Of a stretch of 64,000 bases of DNA, positions 1-12,762 are shown piece after piece (the stretch's first letter is position 1; every line of letters begins with the position of its first letter). The stretch comes from Streptomyces chrestomyceticus JCM 4735 (GTDB taxonomy: Bacteria > Actinomycetota > Actinomycetes > Streptomycetales > Streptomycetaceae), in contig NZ_BHZC01000001.1 in assembly GCF_003865135.1 (NCBI RefSeq), positions 7,812,001 to 7,876,000 of the forward strand. Direction: 5' to 3'. The notes beneath the pieces are model-generated. The model was not told where the DNA came from. It made no database searches and saw nothing but the letters and a program-made list of their open reading frames with translations. A program made the position numbers and the translations under genes.

Positions 1-717
1 GATCAACGAACGACGGGCCAGCGCGTACGCGGCCAGGCTGTCGTCGTTGCCCGCCCCCGCGAGTTCCACGGCGCGGTCGGTCCACCACAGTGCGGCATCG
101 TCGTTCCCCGATTCCTGGGCCATCCAGCCCGTGTACTCGGCGAACCGGGACGCGAGTACCAGAAGTGCCTGACGGGTGCGGGTGCCGCTGCGGGCGGCCA
201 GTTGTTGCAGGCTGTGGGTCTGGGAGATCAGCTGCGGTAATAACGCGCCGGGTCCCGACACCTGCCCGAGCCGCCGGTACTGGCCGAACAGTGCCCGTGA
301 AGCGTCGACCAGCGTCGTGGCCCCGGTACCGGTGGTGACGTTCATGCCGCCCACCCCGATCCCCAGGACCGAGGCCGCTCCAGCGCTGATCACGCGCCGG
401 CGGCCCACCGGCTGGAACGATCCCGATCCGTCCTTGTCCAAGTGCATCAGCCATACCTCACCTTCGTGACTCGTGGGTGTAATGCCCTGTGCCGGTGCGG
501 GCGCCAGCACCAGGCCGGCCAGTGCCCCTCGTGCACCGAGTTCTTCGTCGCAGAGCCGGGCGAGCTGCGGAGTCGGGGGCTTCAGGCCCCGTTCCACCTT
601 GCTCAGCTGCCCTTTGCTGTAGTGGACCCGTCGGCCCAGCTGGTCCAGCGAGAGGTCCGCTGCCAGGCGGCGTCTGCGGAGTTCCGGTCCGAACGCGTGG
701 GGCGGCTGCGGGCGCAT
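1..717 (-). CDS. XRE-type helix-turn-helix regulator, C-terminal end outside window
   Basis: The frame is open from ATG 717 to the window edge (239 codons), so the C-terminus is missing. A GGAGG lies 5 nt upstream of the ATG. Residues about 10-50 form an XRE-type helix-turn-helix (LDQLGRRVHYSKGQLSKVE). A Gly/Ala-rich segment follows near residue 110, then helical sequence resembling TPR repeats (AEYTGWMAQESGNDDAALWW). Many Streptomyces regulators have this XRE plus TPR-like build, but I cannot name a target. It is transcribed divergently from priA. Confidence 0.8.
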   Translation of the reverse strand, partial: MRPQPPHAFGPELRRRRLAADLSLDQLGRRVHYSKGQLSKVERGLKPPTPQLARLCDEELGARGALAGLVLAPAPAQGITPTSHEGEVWLMHLDKDGSGSFQPVGRRRVISAGAASVLGIGVGGMNVTTGTGATTLVDASRALFGQYRRLGQVSGPGALLPQLISQTHSLQQLAARSGTRTRQALLVLASRFAEYTGWMAQESGNDDAALWWTDRAVELAGAGNDDSLAAYALARRSLI

Positions 718-918
718 TCCATCCTCCGTAACTGTCCGTCCGGGCAGCCGGCGAGCGTTGCGTGTCAGCGTGCGGCAGGCGGCACGGCGGAACAAGGCGA
801 ACAGGACCGTTTCCCGTTTCCACCTCGGAGCGAATCGGATGGAGGGACTGCTGTCGAGCCCCCGGCCCGCTCCCCGGCCCCACCGCCGCTGTCAGTCCCG
901 TCTGCTAAGACTGATGCT

Positions 919-3041
919 GTGAGCAGGGAAGACGACGGGCCGGGTGCGGAGCCGGAGCAGCTTGCGTTGATTCGGGAGGCGGTGCGGGGGACGAAGGCGG
1001 CGCGGGCGAAGCCGCGGACGTGGCGGGGGGCCGAGCTGGCGGAGCGGTTGCCGGTGGCGCGGGTGCTGGTGGACAAGGGGCTGGTGCATCTCGACCGGTA
1101 TTTCGACTACGCGGTGCCGGCGGCGATGGACGCGGAGGCGCAGCCCGGGGTGCGGGTGCGGGTGCGGTTCGGGGCCGGGGAGAAGGGGGGCGGCGGGAAG
1201 GGGGGAAGCTGGTCAGCGGGTTCGTGGTGGAGCGGGTGGCGGAGAGCGAGTTCCGGGGGGTGCTCGCGCCGATCGCGCAGGTGCTGTCGCCCGAGCCGGT
1301 GCTGACGCCGGAGTTGCTGGGGCTGTGCCGGGCCGTCGCCGACCGGTACGCGGGCACGCTCGCGGACGTGGTGCAGCTTGCGGTGCCGCCGCGGCGGGCG
1401 AAGGCGGAGGGACGGGAGAGCGGGGCGCCGCTGCCGCCCAACGCGATGCCGGAAGCGGGGAGTTGGGAGAGGTATCCGGCGGGGCCGGGGTTCTTGGCGG
1501 CGCTGGGGCGGGGAGACGTGCCGCGTGCCGTGTGGACGGCGTTGCCGGGGCCGCAGTGGCCGGAGGAGCTGGCGCGGGCGATGGCCGCGACGCTGGCCTC
1601 CGGGCGTGGGGCGCTGGCCTTGCTGCCGGACGGGCGGGCCGCTGCACGGGTGGACGCGGCGCTGGGGGAGCTGATCGGGGAGGGGCGGCATGTGGTGCTG
1701 AGCGCCGATGCCGGACCCGAGGAGCGGTACCGGCGGTGGCTGGCGGTCAGCCGGGGTGCGGTGCGGGCGGTGATCGGGACGCGGGCGGCTATGTTCGCGC
1801 CGGTGCGGGATGTCGGGTTGGTTGCTATTTGGGACGATGGGGACGGTAGTCACAGTGATCCGCATGCGCCGCAGCCGCATGCGCGGGAAGTGTTGTTGCA
1901 GCGGGCGGTGACGGAGCGGGCGGGGTTCCTGCTGGGCGGGCTGAGCTGCACCGTCGAGGCGGCGCAGTTGGTGGAGACGGGCTGGGCGCGGCCGCTGACG
2001 GCCGAGCGTGAGCAGGTGCGGGCCGCGGCGCCGCTGGTCCGTACGGTCGGTGACGCCGACGAGGCGCGGGACGCGGCGGCGCGGGCCGCGCGGCTGCCGA
2101 CGCTGGCGTGGCAGGTGGTGCGCGAGGGGCTCAAGCACGGGCCGGTGCTGGTGCAGGTGCCGCGGCGGGGGTACGTACCGCGGCTGGCGTGCGAGCGGTG
2201 CCGGGAGCCCGCGCGCTGCCGGGCCTGCGCGGGACCGCTGGAGGCGCGGGACGCGGGCGAGCTGCGGTGCGGCTGGTGCGGGCGTGAGGAGGGGGACTGG
2301 CGTTGCGGGGAATGCGGGGGCGTACGGCTGCGGGCGCAGATCGTGGGGGCCCGGAGAACGGCGGAGGAGCTGGGGCGGGCGTTTCCGGCCGTGCCGGTGC
2401 GTACGTCGGGGCGTGACCATGTGCTGGACACGGTGCCCGGCGTCCCGTCCCTGGTGGTGAGCACGCCGGGGGCGGAGCCGGTCGCCGAGGGCGGTTACGC
2501 CGCCGCGTTGCTGCTGGACGGCTGGGCACTGCTGAGCCGTCCCGACCTGCGGGCGGGCGAGGAGGCGCTACGGCGCTGGCTCCAGGCCGCGGCGCTGGTC
2601 CGGGGCCATGCCGAGGGCGGCACGGTCGCGGTCATCGCGGAGGCGACGCTGCGCCCCGTACAGGCGCTGGTGCGCTGGGATCCGGCCGGGCACGCGGTGC
2701 GCGAGCTGGCGGAGCGGGCCGAGCTGGGTTTCCCGCCGGTGTCTCGGATGGCGTCGGTGACGGGCCGCCCCGAGGACGTGGCGGAGATGCTCGCGGCGGC
2801 CGAGCTGCCGGAGGGCGCCGAGGTGCTGGGCCCCGTACCGGTGCCGGCTCCCGAGGCGGGGCGGCCGCGCCGGCCGGGGGACCCGCCGCCCGGGGAGGAA
2901 TGGGAACGGGCGCTGGTACGGGTACGCCCCGGCCAGGGTGCCGCGCTGGCGGCGGCGTTGAAGACGGCGCAGGCGGCGCGGCTGGTCAAACGGGAGGGGG
3001 AGGCGGTGCGGGTGCGGATCGATCCGCCCGATCTCGGATAG
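919..3041 (+). CDS. priA: Primosomal protein N' (PriA), apparent frameshift
   Basis: PriA acts in replication restart. The N-terminal part (GTG 919, VSREDDGPG..., through RYFDYAVP and RVRVRFG) and the rest (KLVSGFVVERVAES... to the stop at 3041) lie in different frames. Reading switches by -1 in the G-rich stretch 1185-1205; one extra G in either G6 run would restore a single protein of about 707 residues. Eight cysteines in CxxC-type pairs near residues 425-470 form the zinc-binding region. No Walker A (GxGKT) is visible where E. coli PriA has one, which is the known state of actinobacterial PriA, thought not to be an active helicase. It heads the usual priA-fmt-rsmB-rpe order. Confidence 0.85.
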
Positions 3042-3149
3042 TCGGGAGGGGGTCGTGGTGCGGTCGGGCGATGGTTTCGCGGGTTCGCGGGGCTGTCGGG
3101 TGGGTCGGCTTCCGGGGGCTGCAGGGCGGGCCGCCCTCCGTGAAGCTCG

Positions 3150-3350
3150 TGAATCTGCCGGGCGGAACGGTTTCCGTGATGCTGCCGAGCGGGCCGGCCT
3201 CCGTGGTGCTGCCGAGCAGAGCCGCCTGGGTGCTGCCGGGCAGGGCTGCCGGGGTGCCGACGGATCGACCGGCTTCCGTGGTGCCGACGGATTGCCCGAT
3301 TTCCGGGGTGCTGCCGGACCGACCGGCTCCCGTGATGCTGGTGGTGCGGA
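3150..3350. repeat. Degenerate 27-bp tandem repeat in the priA downstream gap
   Basis: The 369 bp between priA and the HTH gene hold no convincing gene. The middle consists of imperfect copies of a unit of about 27 bp around TTCCGTGGTGCTGCCGA and CGACCGGC. The copies vary in sequence and slightly in length. Every frame shows nine-residue repeats on translation (for example PASVVLPSR), as expected of a multiple-of-three repeat whether coding or not. Confidence 0.6.
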
Positions 3351-3410
3351 CGCGGCTGGGGTGGGGGACAAGGAGGCCGCCCCGGGGGCGGGCCGGGGCG
3401 GTGGGCGTGG

Positions 3411-6730
<3,320 letters not shown>

Positions 6731-7007
6731 CGCCCGGAAAGCGTTCCGCCGCTGCTCAGGGCGTACTTTGCCTGACGTGATCATGCAGGGATAGGCTGCC
6801 GGTGACAACGGGGATCACGGCCGCAGAGGTGTCGGACAGGCACGGGAAACGGACCTCGCGGGGACGTGAGTGGGGAGACGGCGAACAGGCCGGACACGGG
6901 ACGCCGGTAAGCGTTCCTGAGGCTTGTCGGGCCCCACGCCACCATGTGTACGGACAAGGCGTCGACCGCCCTTGTCCCCGTACGCCGTCACGGGGTTCAG
7001 GTACCGG

Positions 7008-7036
7008 CTGTCAGCTCTCTGTCAGATGTCTGTCAG
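7008..7036 (+). promoter_or_regulatory. Three CTGTCAG repeats with 11-bp period
   Basis: CTGTCAG occurs at 7008-7014, 7019-7025 and 7030-7036, exactly 11 bp apart, ending 57 bp before the lectin start. An 11-bp period is the layout of PhoP direct-repeat units in Streptomyces, and TGTCA differs from the G(T/G)TCA core at one base. It is a candidate operator for an OmpR/PhoB-type response regulator. The rest of the 362-bp gap 6731-7092 shows nothing I can assign. Confidence 0.5.
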
Positions 7037-7092
7037 AGGGGCAGCCAATGCTGTCGGGGTCGTCATTCGACCCTCGGAACGGGGAAAACAGT

Positions 7093-7542
7093 ATGAAGAA
7101 GCGTCTGATCGGTACGGTCGCGGCCACCGCGGTTCTCGCGCCGGCTCTGATGTTCAGCGCCTCAGGGCAGGCGTTCGCCGCCACCAAGACGGTCACCTGG
7201 AAGAACAAGGGCAACGGCAAGTGCCTGGTGGCCAGCGGCTTCTGGGTCGGCGTGGGGGACTGCGGTCCCGCCGCGAAGTGGAAGGAGACCAAGCAGTCCG
7301 ACGGAACCTTCGTCCTGAAGTCCGCGGACCACGGTTTCTGCCTCGACAGCAAGAAGGACGGCACCGTCCGCGCCAACGTCTGCAACGGTGGCAAGAACCA
7401 GAAGTGGCGCGAGATCAAGGACTCCCTCGGCTGGCGTCTGCAGAACAAGGCCACCGGGCTCACCCTCGGGTCGAAGACCAGCGCCGGCTCGCCCGTGTAC
7501 GCGGGTTTCGACGGCGGCATCAAGCACCAGCGCTGGAGCTGA
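7093..7542 (+). CDS. Secreted ricin B-type lectin domain protein
   Basis: 149 residues. A Sec signal peptide (MKKRLIGTVAATAVLAPALM, cleavage near SGQAFA-A) is followed by a single beta-trefoil lectin domain. This has three repeats ending in QxW-like motifs (AAKWKE, NQKWRE, HQRWS) and four cysteines. RICIN-type domains bind sugars, and such small stand-alone lectins are exported by streptomycetes. The start ATG 7093 is preceded by GGGGA. It lies between rsmB and rpe in a block that otherwise encodes housekeeping enzymes, so it may be a later insertion. Confidence 0.85.
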   Translation: MKKRLIGTVAATAVLAPALMFSASGQAFAATKTVTWKNKGNGKCLVASGFWVGVGDCGPAAKWKETKQSDGTFVLKSADHGFCLDSKKDGTVRANVCNGGKNQKWREIKDSLGWRLQNKATGLTLGSKTSAGSPVYAGFDGGIKHQRWS

Positions 7543-7670
7543 GTCCCGAAGGTGCCGGGCGCTGGGCGTCGTGAGCCGGGCGTTCGGGCCGGTGCCCGGC
7601 GGGGACATGACTGGTCCCCGGCGGGGACGTGACTGGTTCCCGGTGTGGTGACGAGTCATCGAGCGTCGGC

Positions 7671-7710
7671 CGCCGGTCCCCGTCCGCCTCAGGGTGGACG
7701 GGGACCGGCG
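7671..7710 (+). terminator. Hairpin after the lectin gene
   Basis: Perfect 15-bp arms CGCCGGTCCCCGTCC (7671-7685) and its complement (7696-7710) enclose a 10-nt loop. It lies about 130 bp past the lectin stop and 120 bp before rpe. Just upstream (7601-7645) a 22-bp sequence, GGGGACATGACTGGTCCCCG, is directly repeated with two changes. Confidence 0.6.
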
Positions 7711-7831
7711 GCTCGGTGTTTCGCCGTTCGGACAGGGACGACGGGCGTCCCGGCGCCCCCGGCACCGCCCCTGACCAGCGGCCCGGCCCACCCGCTTAGG
7801 CGCGTGCGGGGCGGCAGGACATACTGGAGGT

Positions 7832-8515
7832 ATGGCCTTGATCAACCCCAGCATCCTGTCCGCAGACTTCGCCCGGCTCGCCGAGGAGGCGAAGGCCGTC
7901 GAGGGCGCCGACTGGCTGCATGTCGATGTGATGGACAACCACTTCGTGCCGAACCTGACGCTGGGCGCTCCGGTCGTCGAGGCGCTGAGCAAGGCGACGG
8001 ACACCCCGCTCGACCTGCATCTGATGATCGAGGACCCGGACCGCTGGGCGCCGCAGTACATCGAGGCGGGCGCCGGTTCGGTCACCTTCCACGCGGAGGC
8101 GGCGGCCGCGCCCGTACGCCTGGCGCGGGAGATCCGGGCCAAGGGTGCGCGGGCCTCGATGGCGCTCAAGCCGGCCACGCCGATCGAGCCGTACGAGGAC
8201 CTGCTGCCCGAGCTGGACATGCTGCTGATCATGACCGTGGAGCCCGGTTTCGGCGGTCAGGCGTTCCTGGACATCATGCTGCCGAAGATCCGCCGGACCC
8301 GGGAGCTGATCTCCAAGCACGGTCTGGAGATGTGGCTCCAGGTGGACGGCGGGGTGTCGGCGTCCACGATCGAGCGGTGCGCGGAGGCCGGCGCGGACGT
8401 GTTCGTGGCGGGTTCGGCGGTCTACGGCGCGGACGACCCGGCGAAGGCGGTGCGCGAACTGCGCGCACAGGCCGAGTCCGCGACGGCAGCGGCCGGCTGG
8501 GGCTGCGCCCACTGA
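7832..8515 (+). CDS. rpe: Ribulose-phosphate 3-epimerase
   Basis: Interconverts ribulose-5-phosphate and xylulose-5-phosphate in the pentose phosphate pathway. 227 residues, the family's usual length. It is a TIM barrel with all signature segments: [26 protein letters not shown] (catalytic Asp), [24 protein letters not shown] (second catalytic Asp) and VAGSAVYG (phosphate loop). ATG 7832 has GGAGGT close upstream. It probably forms its own transcript behind the hairpin at 7671. Confidence 0.95.
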   Translation: MALINPSILSADFARLAEEAKAVEGADWLHVDVMDNHFVPNLTLGAPVVEALSKATDTPLDLHLMIEDPDRWAPQYIEAGAGSVTFHAEAAAAPVRLAREIRAKGARASMALKPATPIEPYEDLLPELDMLLIMTVEPGFGGQAFLDIMLPKIRRTRELISKHGLEMWLQVDGGVSASTIERCAEAGADVFVAGSAVYGADDPAKAVRELRAQAESATAAAGWGCAH

Positions 8516-8730
8516 CGCGCACCGTGAAAGGGGCGCCCGGGTGACCGCCGCGGGCGCCGGCGCCGCACGTGGTGTGCGGGGAGCGCGCACCGATCCCCGT
8601 ACGCCGGTGTTTCTTGGTGTTGCCGCTACCGGGTGTTCACGACGGCCGGGGCGGTGATGGTCCCCGACCACCTCGGGTTTCTGCAAGGATGAGCAAAGAC
8701 TCGATCAGGTGCGCACAAGGGGAGAATCTC

Positions 8731-9747
8731 GTGGTTGCCAGCCGCCCGCAGTCCGCAATGGGCCCCGCCGAGCTGGTGCAGGCCGCGGCTATGGCCCGCC
8801 GCTTCTATCTGGAGGGCAAGTCCAAGATCCAGATCGCCGAGGAGTTCGGCGTCAGCCGCTTCAAGGTCGCCCGGGTGCTGGAGACGGCGCTGGAGCGTGA
8901 CCTCGTACGGATCGAGATCCGTGTCCCGGCGGAGCTGGACGCCGAGCGTTCGGACGCGCTGCGGGCCCGCTACGGCCTGCGGCACGCGGTCGTGGTGGAG
9001 TCGCCCGCCGACGCCACCGACGACGCCCCGGACCCGGAGAACCTCGGCGAGGTCGCGGCCGACCTGCTGGGAGAGCTGGTGACCGAGGGGGACGTGCTCG
9101 GTCTCGCCTGGGGCCGCTCCACCATCCACATGGCGGCCGCGCTGCACCGGCTCCCGCCGTGCACGGTCGTGCAGCTCACCGGTGTGTACGACGCGGGGAC
9201 CGCGGACCGCGGCTCGGTCGAGGCGGTACGCCGGGCGGCCGACGTCTCCGGCGGCGAGGCGCACCCGATCTACGCGCCGATGCTGCTGCCCGACTCGGCG
9301 ACGGCCGCCGCGCTGCGCGGCCAGACCGGCATCGCCCGCGCGTTCGAGTACTTCGACAAGGTCACCGTCGCCTGTGTCTCCATCGGCTCCTGGGCGCCGG
9401 GCATCTCCACCGTCTACGACATGCTCTCGGAGCAGGAGCGGGAGCACTACGCCTCGCTGGGCGCCGCCGCCGAGATGTCCGCGCACCTCTTCGACGCCGA
9501 CGGCCGCCGCATCGGGCGGGACCTGGGCGAGCGGTGCATCACGGTCGAGGCGGACCGGCTGCGGCGCATCCCCGAAGTCGTGGCCATCGCGGGCGGCCGG
9601 CAGAAGGCGGCGGCGATCGGCGCGGTGCTGCGGTCCGGGCTGGTGACCAGCCTGGTGACGGACACGGCCGCCGCCGATCATCTGCTGCTGGAGACCGGGC
9701 CCGGCCCGCGTCCGGCGCTGGAACGGGCGGATCCGGACGGGGTCTGA
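8731..9747 (+). CDS. SorC-family sugar-binding transcriptional regulator
   Basis: 338 residues from GTG 8731, chosen because AGGGGAG lies 6 nt upstream. An in-frame ATG at 8689 (MSKDSIRCAQ) is the alternative. The N-terminal helix-turn-helix (KSKIQIAEEFGVSRFKVARVLETAL) is followed by a SorC/DeoR-type phosphosugar-binding domain (VTEGDVLGLAWGRSTIHMAA, VAIAGGRQKAAAIGAVLRSGLV). The family responds to phosphorylated sugars. Its place 215 bp after rpe, same strand, suggests a pentose-phosphate-linked effector, but the target is not visible. Confidence 0.88.
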   Translation: MVASRPQSAMGPAELVQAAAMARRFYLEGKSKIQIAEEFGVSRFKVARVLETALERDLVRIEIRVPAELDAERSDALRARYGLRHAVVVESPADATDDAPDPENLGEVAADLLGELVTEGDVLGLAWGRSTIHMAAALHRLPPCTVVQLTGVYDAGTADRGSVEAVRRAADVSGGEAHPIYAPMLLPDSATAAALRGQTGIARAFEYFDKVTVACVSIGSWAPGISTVYDMLSEQEREHYASLGAAAEMSAHLFDADGRRIGRDLGERCITVEADRLRRIPEVVAIAGGRQKAAAIGAVLRSGLVTSLVTDTAAADHLLLETGPGPRPALERADPDGV

Positions 9748-9896
9748 GGGGGCGGGCCCGGACGGGTCTGAGCGAGGCGACCGGCGTAGGGCCTGAGCCC
9801 CGGGGCGGACGGCTGTCCGCCCGGCACCGGCCAGCCAAGTGATCTTGTACGGGGTGCGGGCGCGCACCCCGCGCCGGGCTGTGACAGCATCGGCGC

Positions 9897-10352
9897 ATGG
9901 TGATCCGCTCCGCTTCCCGCACAGCCGCCGGCGTACTCGCCGCGCTGCTGGCCTGCCTGCTGCTGTTGGTGTCCGGCTGCTCCGGAGGCGGCGGCCAGGG
10001 GGGTGGACGGGGGAGCGCGAAGTCCACGCACGGGGCGCCCTCGACGAGCGCCGCCGCGCCGGACTGGGCCAAGGGCATGGCGACCGTACCGGCCGGGAAG
10101 CTGCCCGAGCAGGCCCGCGACACCCTGCGGTTGATCGACGCGCGCGGCCCGTTCCCGTACCCCAAGGACGGCACGGTCTTCGGCAATCACGAGCGGCAAC
10201 TCCCTAAGCAGAAGCGCGGCTACTACCACGAGTACACGGTCCGCACCCCGGGATCGAAGGACCGCGGCGCGCGCCGGATCGTCACCGGCGACAGCCACGA
10301 GACGTACTACACCGACGACCACTACCGGACCTTCAAGGCGGTGCTCCGATGA
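9897..10352 (+). CDS. Surface or secreted guanyl-specific RNase (RNase Sa/barnase type)
   Basis: 151 residues. A lipoprotein signal (LLLLVSGC lipobox) and a Gly/Ser linker precede a microbial ribonuclease domain close to RNase Sa of Streptomyces aureofaciens. The matching segments are YPKDGTVFGNHERQLP, RGYYHEYTVRTPGSKDRGARRIV and YYTDDHYRTF. The expected catalytic Glu (HEYTV), Arg (ARRIV) and His (DDHY) are all present. No strong ribosome-binding site precedes ATG 9897. The stop overlaps the barstar start by 4 nt, the arrangement of a toxin and its inhibitor. Confidence 0.9.
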   Translation: MVIRSASRTAAGVLAALLACLLLLVSGCSGGGGQGGGRGSAKSTHGAPSTSAAAPDWAKGMATVPAGKLPEQARDTLRLIDARGPFPYPKDGTVFGNHERQLPKQKRGYYHEYTVRTPGSKDRGARRIVTGDSHETYYTDDHYRTFKAVLR

Positions 10353-10798
10353 CGGCTCCCGCGCCCCGGCCGCTCGCGGCGGTGCTCGACGGCAGTACGC
10401 CCCCCGGGGTCGTGCCCTGGCCGCACGACCGGCCCGCGTACGAAGCGCTGGACGCGGCGCGCGCGGTCGGCTGGCACGGTGCGCTGCTCGACCTGGAAGG
10501 GGTCACCGACAAGGCGGAGTTCATGGACCGCTGCGCGAAGGCCCTGCGGCTGCCGGACTGGTTCGGCCGCAACTGGGACGCGCTCGCGGACTGCCTCACC
10601 GACCTGTCGTGGTGCCCTGCCGACCGCGGCCGGGTGCTGGTGGTGTGCGGCTGGCAGCAGTACGCGTCCGCCGCGCCCGACGACTGGAGCGTCGCGGAGG
10701 AGGTCATCGCGGACGCGGTGGGCTTCTGGCGGGACACGGACACCGGACTGGTCGTCGTGATGGCGCGGGGCCGGGAGCCGGGGGCGCGGACGGCGTGA
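10349..10798 (+). CDS. Barstar-family RNase inhibitor
   Basis: 149 residues. It carries the barstar signature: a helix (DKAEFMDRCAKALRLPDWFGRNWDALADCL), with the acidic/Trp segment that plugs the RNase active site, and the strand VLVVCGW. It starts inside the RNase stop (ATGA at 10349), so translation is coupled. This protects the cytoplasm from the enzyme encoded by the preceding gene. Its own stop overlaps the next gene (GTGA). Confidence 0.9.
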   Translation: MTAPAPRPLAAVLDGSTPPGVVPWPHDRPAYEALDAARAVGWHGALLDLEGVTDKAEFMDRCAKALRLPDWFGRNWDALADCLTDLSWCPADRGRVLVVCGWQQYASAAPDDWSVAEEVIADAVGFWRDTDTGLVVVMARGREPGARTA

Positions 10799-11271
10799 CG
10801 TACGGGGGCGGGGAGCCGCGGGGCGGGAAGCCCGGCGGTGGGGAACAGCGGGGGGCGGGTTTCGGCGGCGGGGCGAGGACGCGGCTGGTGGCGGGGGTGG
10901 TCGCGCTGCTGACGGTCGCCGCCGGGCTCGGTGTCCGGGCGGGCGCGGCCCGCGTCGGACTGGGGCCCGAGGTGGCCAAGTACGCGGGCGACGCGCTGTA
11001 CACCGTGCTCGTCCAGGCGCTGGTGGTGCTGGCCGCGCCACGCATCCGGCCGCCGGTTGCGGCCGCGGTGGCGCTGGCCTTCAGTTGGGCGGTGGAGTTC
11101 GCGCAGCTCAGCGAAGTACCGGCGGAACTTTCCCGGCGCAGCGTGGTGGCCCGCCTGGTGCTCGGCTCGACCTTCAACGCGCCGGACCTGCTCTGGTACG
11201 CGGTGGGTGCGGCGGCCGCGTGGGCGGTCCACGGGTGGCTGCGGGCCCGGCGCCGTACCGGGGCGTACTGA
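10795..11271 (+). CDS. DUF2809 family membrane protein
   Basis: 158 residues from GTG 10795, overlapping the barstar stop by 4 nt. A Gly-rich N-terminus of about 30 residues precedes four predicted membrane segments (LVAGVVALLTVAAGLGV, LYTVLVQALVVLAAP, PPVAAAVALAFSWAVEF, LLWYAVGAAAAWAVHGWL). The segment SWAVEFAQL and LGSTFNAPDLLWYAVG is the DUF2809/VanZ-like pattern. The function is unknown; co-translation with RNase/barstar may be incidental. Confidence 0.78.
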   Translation: MTYGGGEPRGGKPGGGEQRGAGFGGGARTRLVAGVVALLTVAAGLGVRAGAARVGLGPEVAKYAGDALYTVLVQALVVLAAPRIRPPVAAAVALAFSWAVEFAQLSEVPAELSRRSVVARLVLGSTFNAPDLLWYAVGAAAAWAVHGWLRARRRTGAY

Positions 11272-11419
11272 GCCGGAAGCGGCAGCCGCCCCGCCACCAC
11301 GAACACGGACACGCGTCCGCTCCCGCGCTCGTTCCGCACCTGCTCCCGCGCCCGTTCCCGCGCCCGCGAGGTTTCACCCGCCCACCGCCGGGCACCGAGG
11401 TGCGGCGGGAGGTGGTGCG

Positions 11420-12762
11420 GTGGCCGAGGTGTTGCTCCTATTGGCGGCGTTGGCGCTCACGCTGGCCTGTGCCGTGTTCGTCGCGGCGGAGTTCTCGCTG
11501 ACGACGGTCGAGCGCAGCGCGGTGGAGCGCGCGGTCGAGGAGGGGAGCGGGGCGCGGAAGGGGTGCTGAGCGCGGTCCGCGCGCTCGCGTTCCAGTTGTC
11601 CGGCGCCCAGCTAGGCATCACCGTGACCTCCCTGGTCATCGGCATGCTCGCGGAACCGTCCTTGGCGGCGCTGCTGCGCGGCCCGCTCACCGCTGCCGGG
11701 CTGCCCGGCACGGTGGCCCCGGGCGTCGCGTCCGCGCTCGGTGTCGGTGTGTCCACGGTGGTGCTGATGGGCGTCGGCGAGCTGGTGCCCAAAAACTGGG
11801 CGATCTCCCGGCCGCTGGCCGTGGCCCGGATCGTGGCCGGGCCGCTGCGTGCCTTCAGCGCGCTGTTCGCCCCGTTCATCCGCCATCTGAACCAGTCCGC
11901 CAACCGGCTCGTACGCCGCTTCGGCCTGGAGCCCGCCGAGGAGCTGGAGTCCTCCCGGGGCCCGGCCGAACTGGTCTCCCTGGCCCGCTACTCGGCGCAG
12001 GAGGGCGCGCTGCCGGCCGACTCGGCCGAGCTGTTCGTCCGGACCCTGCACCTGGGCGAGCTGACCGCGCAGAACGTCATGACGCCGCGGGTGGACGTAC
12101 GGGCCCTGGAGGCGCAGGCCACGGCGGCCGACGCGGCCACGCTGACCCTGGCCACCGGGCTGTCCCGGTTCCCCGTGTACCGCGGCGGCCTGGACGACAT
12201 CGCGGGCACCGTGCACATCCGCGACGTCCTCGCCCTCACCCCGGAGCGGCGGGCCGCCACCCCCGTCACGGAGCTGGCCACCGAGCCCTTGCTGGTACCG
12301 GAGTCGCTGCCCGTCGACCAACTGCTGGACCGGCTGCGTACGGTCCGCACCATGGCGGTGGTGATCGACGAGTACGGCGGTACGGCCGGGATCGTCACCC
12401 TGGAGGACATCGTCGAGGAGATCGTCGGCGACGTACGGGACGAGCACGACCCGGCGGCGGGTCCGGACCTGCTGCGGACCGGGGCGCGCACCTGGGAGGC
12501 GGACGGCGGGGTACGCCTGGACGGGCTGGCCGGGATCGGCCTGGAGGCGCCCGACGGGCCGTACGAGACGCTGGCGGGTCTGCTGGCCACCCGGCTGGGC
12601 CGGATTCCGGCGGACGGCGACGAGGTGGAGGTGGCGGACGGCTGGCGGCTGACGGTCCTGGCGGCGCGCCGGCACCGGGCGGAGCGGGTACGGGTGACGG
12701 CGCCCGCCGGCTCGTCCTCGCCGGGCGCCCGGGCCGCCGACGGGGGAGGGGAGCGGCCGTGA
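11420..12762 (+). CDS. CNNM/CorC-type transporter, first of pair A, apparent frameshift
   Basis: The start is GTG 11420 (VAEVLLLLAALALTLACAVF), 7 nt after GGGAGG. The first 47 codons run into a stop at 11567-11569. The body resumes one frame back at VLSAVRALAFQLSGAQLGIT and ends at 12762. One more G in the run 11560-11563 gives a continuous protein of about 447 residues matching its paralogue at 41436. The domains are a DUF21/CNNM membrane domain, two CBS domains (FPVYRGGLDDIAG, AVVIDEYGGTAGIVTLEDIVEE) and a CorC/HlyC C-terminal domain. The family handles divalent cations, mainly Mg2+/Co2+. The stop overlaps the next gene by 4 nt. Confidence 0.85.

Noticed and set aside
442..918. Upstream extension of priA to 442
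   Set aside because: The frame is open, but this part overlaps the minus-strand XRE gene and has no PriA-like sequence; GTG 919 begins the plausible protein.
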